A stretch of DNA of 64,000 bases, taken from NCBI RefSeq assembly GCF_000814765.1, contig NZ_JWIC01000004.1, positions 434,001 to 498,000 of the forward strand. The letters run 5' to 3'. Positions 19,365 through 30,980 of this stretch are shown here, in pieces; the stretch's first letter is position 1, and the number at the start of each line of letters is the position of its first letter. Source of the DNA: Pseudoalteromonas luteoviolacea. Lineage in GTDB: Bacteria; Pseudomonadota; Gammaproteobacteria; Enterobacterales; Alteromonadaceae. The position numbers and the translations under genes are program-made. Under the pieces are notes generated by a model that worked only from the letters and a program-made list of their open reading frames with translations, was not told the origin of the DNA and did no database searches.

Positions 19365-19634
19365 ATGTTAAATCTTAAAAAACGTAAATTAAAAGCGCTT
19401 TCTCAAGATGCTGCCGTTATCCCATCAAAGATGACTAACCATATCGGTGGTGCAGATGGTGCATATGTCAATGTGGGTGGCGACCATATCGGCACAGTGA
19501 CGCCACATGGCACGATTATTCAGACAGGTCCAACTGATCCAGATGGTCCTTACACTGGCACAATTACAAACCCAGGTACCATCACTGGACCAATCACAGG
19601 CCCTGGCACGATCGGTACAAGCAAGTACTTCTAA
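19365..19634 (+). CDS. Small peptide with RiPP-like leader and Gly-Thr-rich core
   Basis: An 89-residue peptide with a good ribosome site (AGGAG) before ATG 19365. Residues 1-29 look like the leader of natural-product precursor peptides: a basic start MLNLKKRKLKALSQD, then MTNHIGG with a double glycine at 28-29 as a possible cleavage site. The remaining 60 residues are rich in Gly, Thr, Pro and Ile in short imperfect repeats (GTVT, GTII, GTIT, GTIT, GTIGT) and contain no Cys, so a lanthipeptide or disulfide bacteriocin is unlikely. No maturation enzyme or ABC exporter is adjacent, although a flavin oxidase lies upstream. Function unknown. Confidence 0.75.
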   Translation: MLNLKKRKLKALSQDAAVIPSKMTNHIGGADGAYVNVGGDHIGTVTPHGTIIQTGPTDPDGPYTGTITNPGTITGPITGPGTIGTSKYF

Positions 19635-19648
19635 GCGTGTTGTAACAA

Positions 19649-19680
19649 GTGCGATGTGCAAAGTAGATTGCACATCGCAC
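19649..19680. terminator. Perfect 13-bp hairpin between convergent genes
   Basis: GTGCGATGTGCAA / TTGCACATCGCAC with a 6-nt loop, between the RiPP-like gene (+) and the glycerophosphodiesterase gene (-). There is no clear T tract on the plus side; on the minus side it is followed by TTGTTAC. It could serve as a bidirectional stop. Confidence 0.6.
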
Positions 19681-19688
19681 AGAAAGGG

Positions 19689-20903
19689 TTAATACAGGTT
19701 CATGCAATTTGCATAAAATGTGGTGGTCGCAGGCCAGTCGCTAAACACGCCCTTAACGCCAACGTGTTTTGCCAGTACATCCAATACGGTATAGACGTCG
19801 CCTTCATTTTTGATTGCGTCATTGATCCCTTGGTAATACCATCCCCCGTTTTGGGAAATTAAGCCTGAACGTTCAAGTGTCCAAGTAATAATATCTAAAT
19901 TTGCGGTTCTGGCTGCTTTTGCATAGGGGGAGGGAACAAGTTTACCTGTTTCGTCTAATGTTAATAACACCCACAGTGGCGGCGCGATAATATTTACTCC
20001 ACTGGCTTTGATTTCACCCATGCTCGGTTGCCAACTCAAAGGGTTATTAGGGTCAAAATTCTCATCACTGTAGCGTCCATCCAAATACACCGCCTGTCTA
20101 CCAAAGCGTGTTTGATGTCGCCAATATTGTACATCTTCAATATTGAATGATTGAGGGAATACTTTACGAGGAGAGACGCCTGCCAAGCGATACTCTTTAA
20201 TCATTTTCTGTGCATAATCCTCTTGAGTCATCCCGTCAAATGGCAGATCGACCGCTGGGGCTTTTAATTCAGGTGTCATTTTGACACGCAAAGACTTAAA
20301 CAACTCAATACTTTGCGCGTGTGTCATTAAAGTCCCTGAAGCAGAATATAAGTCAGTTCGCCAATTGGCAGTTCCTTTAACGTACTCTTGAGGTGATTGC
20401 GCGTTTGGATTGGCACCATCCATTTTACCTTTAAGTTGCATAAATTCATTGAGCGTTAGATCTGACGTACAGCATTTCGCGCTGGCAGGCGTGCCCGTTT
20501 CTGTATTTGCAGGTGTAAAAGGTTGGCTACATTTCGCGGCAAGCTCGGGGCGTAGCAAAATGTCGGTACTGGTGTGTAAGTCACACTGTGCGTGGCGACA
20601 AACGAGTTCTTTATCTTTGGTAAATGTGACATCACATTCAAGGATACCCGCCCCCATGCGCGCAGCTGCCAGATATGACTCTTTGGTATGTTCAGGAAAT
20701 TGTGTTGGCGCACCACGGTGGCCAATAGAAAAATCACTTTTAAATACGGGCCTATTCATACATCGTGATAGTTTTGTTTTTAAAGCGCTAGGGGCCATTT
20801 GTTCGACCAAATAAAAAGGTCGAGGCCCTAGCTGAGCAGTGGCGTGTGAATAGGCACTGCATAGCAGTGCCCCGGTAAGTACGATAGTAGTTAAAAATTG
20901 CAT
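19689..20903 (-). CDS. Secreted glycerophosphodiester phosphodiesterase
   Basis: A 404-residue GDPD-family enzyme with an N-terminal signal peptide (about 1-23). The catalytic and metal-binding signature is intact: GHRGAP with His62, Glu89 and Asp91 in GILECDV, and His104 in CRHAQCD. It should release glycerol 3-phosphate and an alcohol from phospholipid headgroup diesters outside the cytoplasm. The protein is longer than GlpQ-type enzymes of about 350 residues, because of extra sequence with several Cys at about 130-145. It is convergent with the small RiPP-like gene and is not part of a visible glp operon. Confidence 0.9.
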   Translation of the reverse strand: MQFLTTIVLTGALLCSAYSHATAQLGPRPFYLVEQMAPSALKTKLSRCMNRPVFKSDFSIGHRGAPTQFPEHTKESYLAAARMGAGILECDVTFTKDKELVCRHAQCDLHTSTDILLRPELAAKCSQPFTPANTETGTPASAKCCTSDLTLNEFMQLKGKMDGANPNAQSPQEYVKGTANWRTDLYSASGTLMTHAQSIELFKSLRVKMTPELKAPAVDLPFDGMTQEDYAQKMIKEYRLAGVSPRKVFPQSFNIEDVQYWRHQTRFGRQAVYLDGRYSDENFDPNNPLSWQPSMGEIKASGVNIIAPPLWVLLTLDETGKLVPSPYAKAARTANLDIITWTLERSGLISQNGGWYYQGINDAIKNEGDVYTVLDVLAKHVGVKGVFSDWPATTTFYANCMNLY

Positions 20904-20967
20904 AACGTCCCAGTAAGGTTGTTTTTTTAACTATTATCGGTATGAATTATGACGTTTGTATGAGCCG

Positions 20968-21693
20968 TTAGCGGTAGTTACCGCGATAATTTTCTACCCA
21001 GAGCTTGGTTGCGCCACACACTGCTGCAGGCATCACTATGAGGTTAACAAACGGGATGGCTGTAAGCACAAAAACAGCAAAACCAAATCCATATGAAAGC
21101 CCTTGCTGGCCTTTAAGATCTTGCTTCATTTGTGTGAAGCTAATCTTGTGGTTATCAAATGGGTAATCATTATATTGCACGTTGTACATCCAGCAGGTAA
21201 ATAGGATCCACAGAATTTGCCCTATGACGGGTAACATCCACAACATTAAAAAGAAAATAATGGCGCGAGGCAGGTAGTAACAGAGTTTAGTCCACTCCCG
21301 ACCCAGCATACGCGGCACATCTTTAACGATATCAGCAAAACCATCGTCATTGATCGGCTGGCCTGTTAGATGTAATTCTACTTTTTCAGACAATAATCCG
21401 TTGAAAGGTGCAGCGATAAAATTAGTAATCACCGTAAATACCATGCTGTAGCTGAATAAAATAATTAAAATGGCCAGTGGCCAAAGTAACCATTCGAGCC
21501 AACTTAGCCAGCTTGGCAAGGCGCTGTTTAAGTACTCAAATCCTTGTGTTAACCAGTCAAACAAGAAAAAAAGCGAGCCGCCAAATAAAACGATGTTGAT
21601 CAAAAGCGGAATAAAGACGAATCGTTTTAATCCTTTTTGGCCAAGCATTGAGAAGCCTGCGATAAAGTACTCCATCCCTTTGGTAATTTGCAT
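20968..21693 (-). CDS. cysZ: CysZ/EI24 family sulfate transport protein
   Basis: A 241-residue inner-membrane protein with hydrophobic helices at about 25-50, 65-95, 140-165 and 205-230. It begins GMEYFIAGFSML and has the NFIAAPFNGLLSEKVE segment and the YPFDNHKISF motif typical of CysZ, which imports sulfate for cysteine synthesis. Length is close to the Escherichia coli protein. No cysK neighbour is present; smc-zipA-ligA lie about 2.5 kb away. Confidence 0.88.
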   Translation of the reverse strand: MQITKGMEYFIAGFSMLGQKGLKRFVFIPLLINIVLFGGSLFFLFDWLTQGFEYLNSALPSWLSWLEWLLWPLAILIILFSYSMVFTVITNFIAAPFNGLLSEKVELHLTGQPINDDGFADIVKDVPRMLGREWTKLCYYLPRAIIFFLMLWMLPVIGQILWILFTCWMYNVQYNDYPFDNHKISFTQMKQDLKGQQGLSYGFGFAVFVLTAIPFVNLIVMPAAVCGATKLWVENYRGNYR

Positions 21694-21924
21694 AAGTAAA
21701 CTCTAAATTGGGAACAGTTGACACTTATTATAATCGTTATTGTCATTTTAGTGAGTGATTTTTTCGTCTCATTGAATTACGTCAAAGGCTTGATTTTCTT
21801 AGGCTCATGAACTTATGTCACACTCTCTTACAATTATCTTAGGTACATATTCACCGCCTCCCCCTTGTAAACGGTTAGGTGAGTCCATACACTAATTATT
21901 AGATTCTTGTGGAGAAAAAATAGC

Positions 21925-22197
21925 ATGCGCGTCTTTCATCTATTGTTTGCAGTCAGCTTAGCGACGTTACTTTGTGTAACGGCGGCGGGTGCGCATGCAG
22001 CAGAAGAAAGACAACAGGTTGTAGAGCTCATTGCCGATTTAGACATTCAGTTTTTAGATGTCGATATTGATGAAGCTTTGCCGTTTGTTGCATCAAAAAG
22101 TACTCAGTTTGATGCGCAACAGATCCTGCTTGTTTTTTCTGCCACCTTTAACTCTCAACCGCAAAGTACTCGAATTCGCGCGCCCCCAGCTTATTAA
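21925..22197 (+). CDS. Small secreted protein of unknown function
   Basis: A 90-residue protein with a clear signal peptide (MRVFHLLFAVSLATLLCVTAAGAHA). The mature part of about 65 residues is acidic and shows no motif I recognise. I chose ATG 21925 because it directly starts the signal peptide and has GGAG about 10 bp upstream; the frame is open from 21907. The next gene begins 52 bp later on the same strand. Confidence 0.55.
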   Translation: MRVFHLLFAVSLATLLCVTAAGAHAAEERQQVVELIADLDIQFLDVDIDEALPFVASKSTQFDAQQILLVFSATFNSQPQSTRIRAPPAY

Positions 22198-22249
22198 TCC
22201 CCTTTTAAAACAACATTATTAATTCTAATTAATCGTCGTGAGGTGGATC

Positions 22250-22837
22250 ATGAGCTTTTATCATGCACTAAAAACAGCAGCCGTTGACGAGGGCGCTGTC
22301 ATTAACAATACATTTAATGTCGTCACTACCAGTACTCAAACATTTGAACAGCTTCCAGCAGAGCAGTTTCTTCGACCATTGCCAGCAATACATATTGATG
22401 TTGATGCGTGTTTGGACGATGCGACTCTGGTATTAAATAAAACGCATCAGTCGGTGGCTTTAGTTATGAGTTCAGCGAATGAGCCTGTGGGGTTAATCGC
22501 ATTGGCTCAACTGGGTAGCCGTAACGTGCTAGAAAAGGCGCAAACCATGGGCTTGAGTCGCAGTGAGCTGGTGGTCTCTGACTTGATGGTACCGATGACT
22601 TCGCTTAGACAAATATCGACTGCACAGGTGGTTAACGCGCATGTAGGTGATATCAAGGCGACGATTGAAGCGGATGGTCTATCTTATTTGTTTGTGCAAA
22701 ATAGCCAGAAAAAAGCAGTGGGCTATTTTGATATTATCGATCTGGTTAAGAGCAGTAATGGCGTGATTTCAACCTTGAAGCCGAGTCATGATTTTAAAGA
22801 TGTGATTGCGCAAATTCTGCACAATAAAGAAATGTAA
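22250..22837 (+). CDS. CBS-domain-like protein
   Basis: A 195-residue cytoplasmic protein. Two halves look like CBS modules: one with SVALVMSSANEPVGLIALAQL, then VSDLMVPMTSLRQIS, and a second with SYLFVQNSQKKAVGYFDIIDLVKSS. CBS pairs usually bind adenine nucleotides and regulate other domains, but here there is no attached catalytic domain. The start ATG 22250 has AGGTGG just upstream. A strong terminator follows at 22870. Confidence 0.7.
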   Translation: MSFYHALKTAAVDEGAVINNTFNVVTTSTQTFEQLPAEQFLRPLPAIHIDVDACLDDATLVLNKTHQSVALVMSSANEPVGLIALAQLGSRNVLEKAQTMGLSRSELVVSDLMVPMTSLRQISTAQVVNAHVGDIKATIEADGLSYLFVQNSQKKAVGYFDIIDLVKSSNGVISTLKPSHDFKDVIAQILHNKEM

Positions 22838-22869
22838 CAGTTCCCCCAAAGTTAATGTAAATTAAAGCC

Positions 22870-22895
22870 AAGGCATCTTAATGATGCCTTTTTTA
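22870..22895. terminator. Terminator between convergent genes
   Basis: AAGGCATC / GATGCCTT with a 5-nt loop and a TTTTT tract on the plus side. It lies between the CBS-like gene and the minus-strand membrane protein gene and may serve both. Confidence 0.85.
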
Positions 22896-22910
22896 ATGCC
22901 TTTTTGCAGT

Positions 22911-23204
22911 CTAAGGAAGTTTGACATTATGGCGCTTGGCATACCAATAAAATAATGGTAACTCGATGATGGTAAAGCTCACCAAGGTAAACCATGCCCA
23001 GTTAACTTCAAAAAAGAACAGAGTAAATTCGACACCTGTCGCAAAATAAACTGATCCTGCAATACCTAAAGAGACCATTGAAGCAATAAAATCCTGAGCA
23101 GAGATCTTTTTAAAGTCATTTCCTGCATATGTTGGGTATATCGCAAAATAAGCAATAAAGAGGATGACAACATTTAAAAGAATTACATGAAGCTCTGCGG
23201 ACAT
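22911..23204 (-). CDS. Small membrane protein of unknown function
   Basis: A 97-residue protein with three predicted transmembrane helices (about 5-25, 40-58, 66-88). The end YWYAKRHNVKLP is basic. I do not recognise a family. It stands alone between two plus-strand genes. Confidence 0.6.
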   Translation of the reverse strand: MSAELHVILLNVVILFIAYFAIYPTYAGNDFKKISAQDFIASMVSLGIAGSVYFATGVEFTLFFFEVNWAWFTLVSFTIIELPLFYWYAKRHNVKLP

Positions 23205-23419
23205 AACGGCGTCTCAACTAGGGGTTGGTGAGAGTGATATCAATCGGTATCACATGAATATTGTGCCGCTATTGTAATCACTCTTTTAACTGAGTGCAAA
23301 GTAAGCTGCGTGTGATTATTCTGCTCATTTGTAGTGCATCCTACCTCGTCTTGGGCAATTACACTGCCTTTTATTCTATATTGTGTATATACTTCGCTCC
23401 TTAACCAAATGAGGTGTGT

Positions 23420-24151
23420 ATGCTGTCTAAAAATCAACAAAAACTTGTTCGCGCTCTGGCACAAAAAAAATACCGTAAACAACATGGTCTATATCTTGTT
23501 CAAGGTGAAAAAAATGTCTTGGAATTATTGCAAGCAGGTGTTGAAGTACAGCAGGTATTTGCCACGCCACAGTTTATCAGCACGCATCAAACAGCCTTAA
23601 AGCAGTGCTCAGTAATCGAATGTGATGAGCAATCACTCAGTAAGGTGAGCACCTTAGTGAGTAATAATGCCGCGCTTGCCATAGTGCCTATCCCTGAAAC
23701 AAAAGACATTGATAACAGCGGTCTTGTGTTAGCGCTTGATGGAGTATCTGATCCGGGTAATCTAGGGACGATCATTCGTTTAGCGGATTGGTATGGGCTT
23801 AAGCAAGTGGTGGTCAGTGAAGATTGTGCAGATCACTTAAATCCAAAAGTGATCAGTGCCACAATGGGCTCTTTTGTTCGAGTGAATGTGGTTAGGACCG
23901 ATTTGAACCAGTTTTTAAGTCAGTATGACGGGCCGATTTATGGTGCTTACCTAGATGGACAAAGTGTGCATAAAACACCTTTCTCAACTCAAGGTGTGTT
24001 GGTGATGGGCAGCGAATCACACGGGATCCGTGAGCAAGCAGGGCAGTACGTTAACCAACCTATTACGATCCCCGCATATGGACAAGCTGAGTCACTGAAT
24101 GTAGCGATGGCCACGGGTATCATACTTGATAACTTTCGCCGCTCAATCTAA
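23420..24151 (+). CDS. SpoU/TrmH-family RNA 2'-O-methyltransferase
   Basis: A 243-residue SPOUT methyltransferase. The N-terminal substrate-binding part (about 1-90, MLSKNQQKLVRALAQKKYRK) is followed by the knotted catalytic domain with its three motifs: LDGVSDPGNLGTIIR, VLVMGSESHGI and IPAYGQAESLNVAMATGI. It likely methylates a ribose in rRNA or tRNA; the target nucleotide is not readable from sequence. ATG 23420 follows GAGGTG. It lies 43 bp before smc on the same strand. Confidence 0.9.
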   Translation: MLSKNQQKLVRALAQKKYRKQHGLYLVQGEKNVLELLQAGVEVQQVFATPQFISTHQTALKQCSVIECDEQSLSKVSTLVSNNAALAIVPIPETKDIDNSGLVLALDGVSDPGNLGTIIRLADWYGLKQVVVSEDCADHLNPKVISATMGSFVRVNVVRTDLNQFLSQYDGPIYGAYLDGQSVHKTPFSTQGVLVMGSESHGIREQAGQYVNQPITIPAYGQAESLNVAMATGIILDNFRRSI

Positions 24152-24194
24152 TGTACGACTGTTACTGTAGTCATAAAAATAAACAACTCTGTCT

Positions 24195-27100
24195 ATGCGT
24201 TTAAGTCACATTAAGCTCGCCGGGTTTAAATCCTTTGTAGAGCCAACTAAGATCCCATTTCCTGATCAAATGACCTGTGTGGTTGGGCCAAATGGCTGTG
24301 GCAAATCTAATGTTATTGATGCGGTACGCTGGGTATTAGGTGAAAGTTCGGCTAAGAACTTACGCGGTGATGCGATGACAGATGTTATCTTTAATGGCTC
24401 GACAAACCGTAAAGCCATTTCACAAGCTTCTGTCGAGCTGATGTTTGATAATACCCGAGGGACATTACCAGGTTCGCTGGCAGACAGAAATCAAATCGCT
24501 ATCAAACGTTTAGTGACCCGAGATGGTCAATCTTTGTATTTCTTAAACGGTAGCAAGTGCCGTCGTCGTGATATTACGGATATTTTCCTCGGCACAGGCT
24601 TAGGACCTCGTAGCTACTCGATTATAGAACAAGGCATGATCTCGCGGCTTATCGAAAGTAAGCCACATGAACTGAGGGTCTTTTTAGAAGAGGCGGCCGG
24701 AGTTTCCAAGTACAAAGAGCGTAGACGAGAAACGCAAACGCGAATAAAGAGCACGCGAGATAATCTTGAGCGTTTATTGGATATGCGTAAAGAGCTGCAA
24801 TCGCAGCTTGATAGATTGGCCCAGCAAGCGGAAGCCGCAAGAAAGTATAAAGAATTAAAATCCAAAGAACGAACCTTAAAAGGTCAATTGGCAGTGTTAA
24901 AGTGGCAGGACTTTAACGATAAGCTGCAACAAAAAGTGCAGCAAATTGCTAAATTAGATGAAAAACTACAGTTTTTAGAACAAGCCCATGGTGGGCAAAA
25001 TGATGTGGTAGCGAGTTTTGAGCAGCAAGTGACGCATTTAACTGATGCACTTGGTGTATTGCAGCAAGCGTTACATAAAACACATACAGAGCTGACCCGA
25101 GCTGAACAGCAAAAAATTCACCTTACAGAAAAACGGGTTGAATTGGGCGAAGCAAAAGTAAAATTACAATCGGAGCAGGCAAAGGCGCAGGCTCTGTTGA
25201 GTGAGCAACAATCCAGTTGTGCTTTACAGCAGCAAAAATGCGAAGATGCGGCCGAACGCTTAGCCCTTGTAGAGGCAGAGCTGGAAGAGCGAATGGCGTT
25301 GTATGAGCAAAATCAGCAGTTGAATAATGACGTTGAAGACACGCTGAAAGTACTCATTGAGCAAGAAGCACAGATAAAAGAGCAACATGCAGGCAGTAAT
25401 GTTGCTTTGCAACAGGCAAAGCAACAGCAACTTCATGTTGAAGAGCGTCATGCTAGCCTAGTGCTCGATAGTGAAACATTATCGTCGCAAAATAGTAGCG
25501 AGTTATTAGCGCAAGAAAGTACAAAGCAACAGTCACTACTTAAAGAAATGGCGAGCTTGCAAAGTCAAGCACAAAAACTGGCGGAACAACGCCAAAATAG
25601 CGATAAGCAAGTGCGGCAAAGTCAAAATAGTGTTCAAGCCACGCAGCAGCAGTTAGTGCAAAGTACCGCTGAGCGCGACACGTTGATTTCATTGTTAGGT
25701 GAAATTGAGGCCGCTCAACAGCCTTCTTTTTTGGCTCAATTAAAGGTGAAAGATGGGTTTGCTGACATAGTTGAAAGCGCGCTACTGGGTCTCAATGGAT
25801 TGCCTTTGAGTGAGACGCCCAAGAGTGCTGGAGTTTGGGCCCTTGCAAAGGCGCCTGATCCAGACAGTGTTGCTCAATTTATAGAGTCAGGCATTTACCC
25901 CAGTGTGATAAATCATATCAAATGGTTGGCTTCATCTAGGGCGTTTACTTCAGATGCACACTTTATCTTAGCCATTGATGATATGGGGTGCGTGTATGGC
26001 GATAATTTTAAAATGCCGCGCGCAGAGGGGAGCGCGAGTCAGCTGGCCAACTATCAAAAGCTGGATAACTTGAATGCCGACTTACCTAAACTGCAAGTGG
26101 CTTTTGATAACGCCGAAAAAGACAAAGCACGCTCTATTGCTAAACATACTGAGCTTGAAGCGGCTATTGAAAATAATAAGCAAGCCGTGCACCGCGTTGC
26201 GCAGCAAGTTGCCGCGAATAAAAGTCGTATAGAGGTATTAGAACTTCAGCAGCAAGGGTGGCAAGCGCAATCTGATAAGCTCGCTGACGAGTTGACAAAC
26301 ATCCGACAAGAAATCACATCCGCGCAAACGCTTGTCCAGCAGTGTGCGACAAGTCATCAGCAAGTGACTGAACAGATAGAGCGGTTACAAACAGAGTTAG
26401 CTGATAAAAAGCTACTCGTTGAGGCGAACAAACAGAAAATACAAGCGACACTCGTCGGTAAAACTCAAGCACAAGAGCAAGTGCATCTGGCAAAGTTAGC
26501 GTTACAGCAAGCGCAAAGTGATCAACAGATAAGTGCGACAAAGACTCAGCATTTAAAAGAGAGTATGCAGCAGTGTGTGGTTGCGTTAGAAGCCAATGCA
26601 GAGCAGTTGATGCAACTGGAGGCTCCGCTATTAGACACGCAAACACAGATAACGACATTATTGACCATGCACCAGACTCAGCAACAAAAGCTGACGGATA
26701 TGGAGCAAGAGGTTGCAAAGGCAAAAACACAGCTATCTGAAAAGCAAAGCAGTGTGCAGGATGCGCAAGCAAATAGTTTGAAGCTCAAAGAGCAAAAACA
26801 GCAGCTACAATTACAAGAACAAAGCTTAGTTGTTAAAGCTCAAGCCGCGCTTGAGCCGCTGTTAGAGCTCAAACAAACGTTAAAAGGCGTGTTAGCTACA
26901 TTGGATGAAAAGTTAAGCGTTGGCGTGTATCAGAGTCAACTAACAGCCACGGTTCAAAAGTTATCGATGTTGGGCGCGGTCAATTTGGCTGCCATTGAAG
27001 AGTTTGACGAAGCTCTGGCACGAAAAACGTATCTTGATGGACAGTTAGATGACTTAACGTCGGCATTGGAAACCCTTGAAAATGCCATAAGAAAGATCGA

Positions 27101-27584
27101 TAGGGAGACTAAAACACGTTTTCGAGCGACCTTTGATCAGGTAAACCGTGATTTGGGAGAGTTGTTTCCGAAAGTGTTTGGAGGTGGCAATGCCTACTTA
27201 GAGCTTACCAGTGATGATTTGTTGGAAAGTGGTGTTACTATAATGGCAAGACCACCGGGTAAGAAAAACTCGACAATTCATCTGTTAAGTGGTGGAGAAA
27301 AAGCGCTGACCGCATTATCATTGGTATTTTCTATCTTCAGATTAAATCCAGCACCTTTTTGTATGTTGGATGAAGTAGATGCACCGCTAGATGATGCCAA
27401 TGTTGGACGTTTTTGTCGTCTCGTAGAAGAAATGTCTCAGGCGGTACAGTTTATTTATATTAGCCACAATAAAGTGGCGATGGAAATGGCCGCAAGGCTG
27501 ACGGGGGTGACTATGGCGGAACCTGGCGTTTCTCGTGTAGTTGCTGTAGATATAGAACAAGCAGTGCAGATGGCACATACATAA
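24195..27584 (+). CDS. smc: Chromosome segregation ATPase SMC
   Basis: A 1129-residue condensin subunit. Walker A GPNGCGKSN at 31-39, a long coiled coil, a hinge at about 510-660, a second coiled coil, the ABC signature LLSGGEKALTALS at about 1030 and Walker B MLDEVDAPLDDAN at about 1058 are all intact. Gln-rich heptads dominate the coiled-coil arms. SMC compacts and helps segregate the chromosome together with ScpA and ScpB, which are not in the window. The presence of SMC rather than MukB fits Alteromonadales. It is followed by zipA and ligA, the same order as in Pseudomonas. Confidence 0.97.
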   Translation: MRLSHIKLAGFKSFVEPTKIPFPDQMTCVVGPNGCGKSNVIDAVRWVLGESSAKNLRGDAMTDVIFNGSTNRKAISQASVELMFDNTRGTLPGSLADRNQIAIKRLVTRDGQSLYFLNGSKCRRRDITDIFLGTGLGPRSYSIIEQGMISRLIESKPHELRVFLEEAAGVSKYKERRRETQTRIKSTRDNLERLLDMRKELQSQLDRLAQQAEAARKYKELKSKERTLKGQLAVLKWQDFNDKLQQKVQQIAKLDEKLQFLEQAHGGQNDVVASFEQQVTHLTDALGVLQQALHKTHTELTRAEQQKIHLTEKRVELGEAKVKLQSEQAKAQALLSEQQSSCALQQQKCEDAAERLALVEAELEERMALYEQNQQLNNDVEDTLKVLIEQEAQIKEQHAGSNVALQQAKQQQLHVEERHASLVLDSETLSSQNSSELLAQESTKQQSLLKEMASLQSQAQKLAEQRQNSDKQVRQSQNSVQATQQQLVQSTAERDTLISLLGEIEAAQQPSFLAQLKVKDGFADIVESALLGLNGLPLSETPKSAGVWALAKAPDPDSVAQFIESGIYPSVINHIKWLASSRAFTSDAHFILAIDDMGCVYGDNFKMPRAEGSASQLANYQKLDNLNADLPKLQVAFDNAEKDKARSIAKHTELEAAIENNKQAVHRVAQQVAANKSRIEVLELQQQGWQAQSDKLADELTNIRQEITSAQTLVQQCATSHQQVTEQIERLQTELADKKLLVEANKQKIQATLVGKTQAQEQVHLAKLALQQAQSDQQISATKTQHLKESMQQCVVALEANAEQLMQLEAPLLDTQTQITTLLTMHQTQQQKLTDMEQEVAKAKTQLSEKQSSVQDAQANSLKLKEQKQQLQLQEQSLVVKAQAALEPLLELKQTLKGVLATLDEKLSVGVYQSQLTATVQKLSMLGAVNLAAIEEFDEALARKTYLDGQLDDLTSALETLENAIRKIDRETKTRFRATFDQVNRDLGELFPKVFGGGNAYLELTSDDLLESGVTIMARPPGKKNSTIHLLSGGEKALTALSLVFSIFRLNPAPFCMLDEVDAPLDDANVGRFCRLVEEMSQAVQFIYISHNKVAMEMAARLTGVTMAEPGVSRVVAVDIEQAVQMAHT

Positions 27585-27602
27585 CAAAAGTAAAGGTGAA
27601 CA

Positions 27603-28316
27603 ATGGCCACAGAATTAAGATGGGCATTAATCGTGATCAGTGCGTTGATCATAGGTGGACTACTGATACATGGGCTATGGTCTGTTAGAAAAAAAGAAGA
27701 CAAAAATGATCGTAGACAAGACTTATCAACTGCGAACGAGGACACTAAGCCAAAAGAGCCTGAACTAAGTGATATGAGCTTTGCTGCCGTAGAGGAAGAA
27801 GCACACCCGAGTGCAGTTGACACAGAGCAAACGGACACCCAGTCACAGCCTGCAGAACAGCAAAGTACTGAGTCATCAAGCCACAGTGCGCAAGCTACAC
27901 CAGAGCCGCAAGATTTTATTATTTTACACATCCAAATGCCTGAAGGGCTAACCATGGCTGGCTCTAAGTTACTGCCAAGTGTGTTAAGTCTTGGTTTTAA
28001 ATACTCTGAAGAGGGCTTTTTTAATCGCCATTTAGAATCTTCTGGTAATGGCCCGGTACTGTTCAGACTAGTCAATATGTATAACCCTGGCACATTTGAT
28101 ATTGATAACATGGAGCAATTTAGCACAGCCGGTGTGAGCTTGTTTATGACGTTACCCTGTGAGGGTGACAGCATGGCAGCGTTTAACATGCTGCATGGTG
28201 CGGCGAAAAAGTTATCAGATGAGTTTGGCGCGCAAGTATTAGACAGCAATCGCGAACCGTTGACCGTTGATACCATTCGCACGTATGTCGAAAAAGTACG
28301 TGAATTTGCAGCTTAA
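27603..28316 (+). CDS. zipA: Cell division protein ZipA
   Basis: A 237-residue inner-membrane division protein that anchors FtsZ to the membrane. An N-terminal transmembrane helix (about 5-25, LRWALIVISALIIGGLLIHG) is followed by a charged, Pro/Gln/Ser-rich linker (about 30-100) and the C-terminal FtsZ-binding domain (about 103-235, with FIILHIQMPEG, SLGFKYSEEGFFNRH, NMYNPGTFD). It starts 18 bp after smc and is followed by a terminator before ligA. Confidence 0.95.
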   Translation: MATELRWALIVISALIIGGLLIHGLWSVRKKEDKNDRRQDLSTANEDTKPKEPELSDMSFAAVEEEAHPSAVDTEQTDTQSQPAEQQSTESSSHSAQATPEPQDFIILHIQMPEGLTMAGSKLLPSVLSLGFKYSEEGFFNRHLESSGNGPVLFRLVNMYNPGTFDIDNMEQFSTAGVSLFMTLPCEGDSMAAFNMLHGAAKKLSDEFGAQVLDSNREPLTVDTIRTYVEKVREFAA

Positions 28317-28364
28317 GTTTTAGATGCAAGGTGACCCGAGTATCGGGTAACAAAAAGATAGAGT

Positions 28365-28400
28365 AAGCCACTGGTACGGACCGGTGGCTTTTGTTTTATT
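28365..28400 (+). terminator. Terminator between zipA and ligA
   Basis: AAGCCACTGGT / ACCGGTGGCTT with an ACGG loop and one G:T pair, followed by a T-rich run. ligA begins just after it at 28412, so ligA transcription may depend on read-through or on a promoter within this gap. Confidence 0.85.
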
Positions 28401-28402
28401 AA

Positions 28403-30433
<2,031 letters not shown>

Positions 30434-30446
30434 ATAATAATTATAA

Positions 30447-30467
30447 GGCTCCTTACAAAGAGGAGCC
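30447..30467 (+). other. Hairpin between ligA and the DUF2919 gene
   Basis: GGCTCCT / AGGAGCC perfect 7-bp stem with a 7-nt loop, not followed by a T run. It is probably a processing or attenuating structure within a ligA-DUF2919 transcript rather than a full terminator. Confidence 0.5.
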
Positions 30468-30494
30468 AATACGTCGTATTTGAGAGAGGGCAAT

Positions 30495-30980
30495 GTGAGT
30501 AAGTTAATAGGGCGGTTTGGGCCTGAATATTGGGATAAATATGGGGTCTATCGTACGCCGCTTGGATTCAATTTAGCCTTACTCGTATTGCTTCGTCCCT
30601 TCCTTGTTTGGTTGATGTCAGCACTGACGTGGCGACCAGACCTCGATATTATGAGTGTGTTCTTTCCCTCTAAGAGCAATTTCTTGGTGGCCATAGGAAT
30701 TGCGGCAATTGCATTGTTACCCGCTGTTGTATTCTCTATGCGACGGCCTGCGAGTTCACAAAAGTGGGGGCGTATATGGCGTCATATGCGCTGGCCAATG
30801 TTGTTGGCTGCCGTCTTAGATTTTGGCTGGTTAGTGATGCAAGCAGCCAGTAATCACTATCAATTTTCATTCTATCTTGCAGGTCAAATTGTCTTAGTGT
30901 CTTGGGTTATTTTATACCTGATCAACAGTCGTTACTTAACCTGTTTTTTTGGCGACTGGCCGGAACCAGATACAAAATAG
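30495..30980 (+). CDS. DUF2919 family inner-membrane protein
   Basis: A protein of about 161 residues with four predicted membrane helices. The N-terminal YWDKYGVYRTPLGFNLALLVLLRP and the C-terminal NSRYLTCFFGDWP fit the DUF2919 (YfeZ-like) family of unknown function. I prefer GTG 30495 with GAGAGGG upstream; the TTG at 30480 would add five residues. It follows ligA on the same strand. Confidence 0.75.
   Translation: MSKLIGRFGPEYWDKYGVYRTPLGFNLALLVLLRPFLVWLMSALTWRPDLDIMSVFFPSKSNFLVAIGIAAIALLPAVVFSMRRPASSQKWGRIWRHMRWPMLLAAVLDFGWLVMQAASNHYQFSFYLAGQIVLVSWVILYLINSRYLTCFFGDWPEPDTK

Noticed and set aside
27455..28282. 275-residue minus-strand frame opposite zipA
   Set aside because: zipA on the plus strand has a membrane anchor, an FtsZ-binding domain and the smc-zipA-ligA context; the reverse frame has no ribosome site or recognisable domain.
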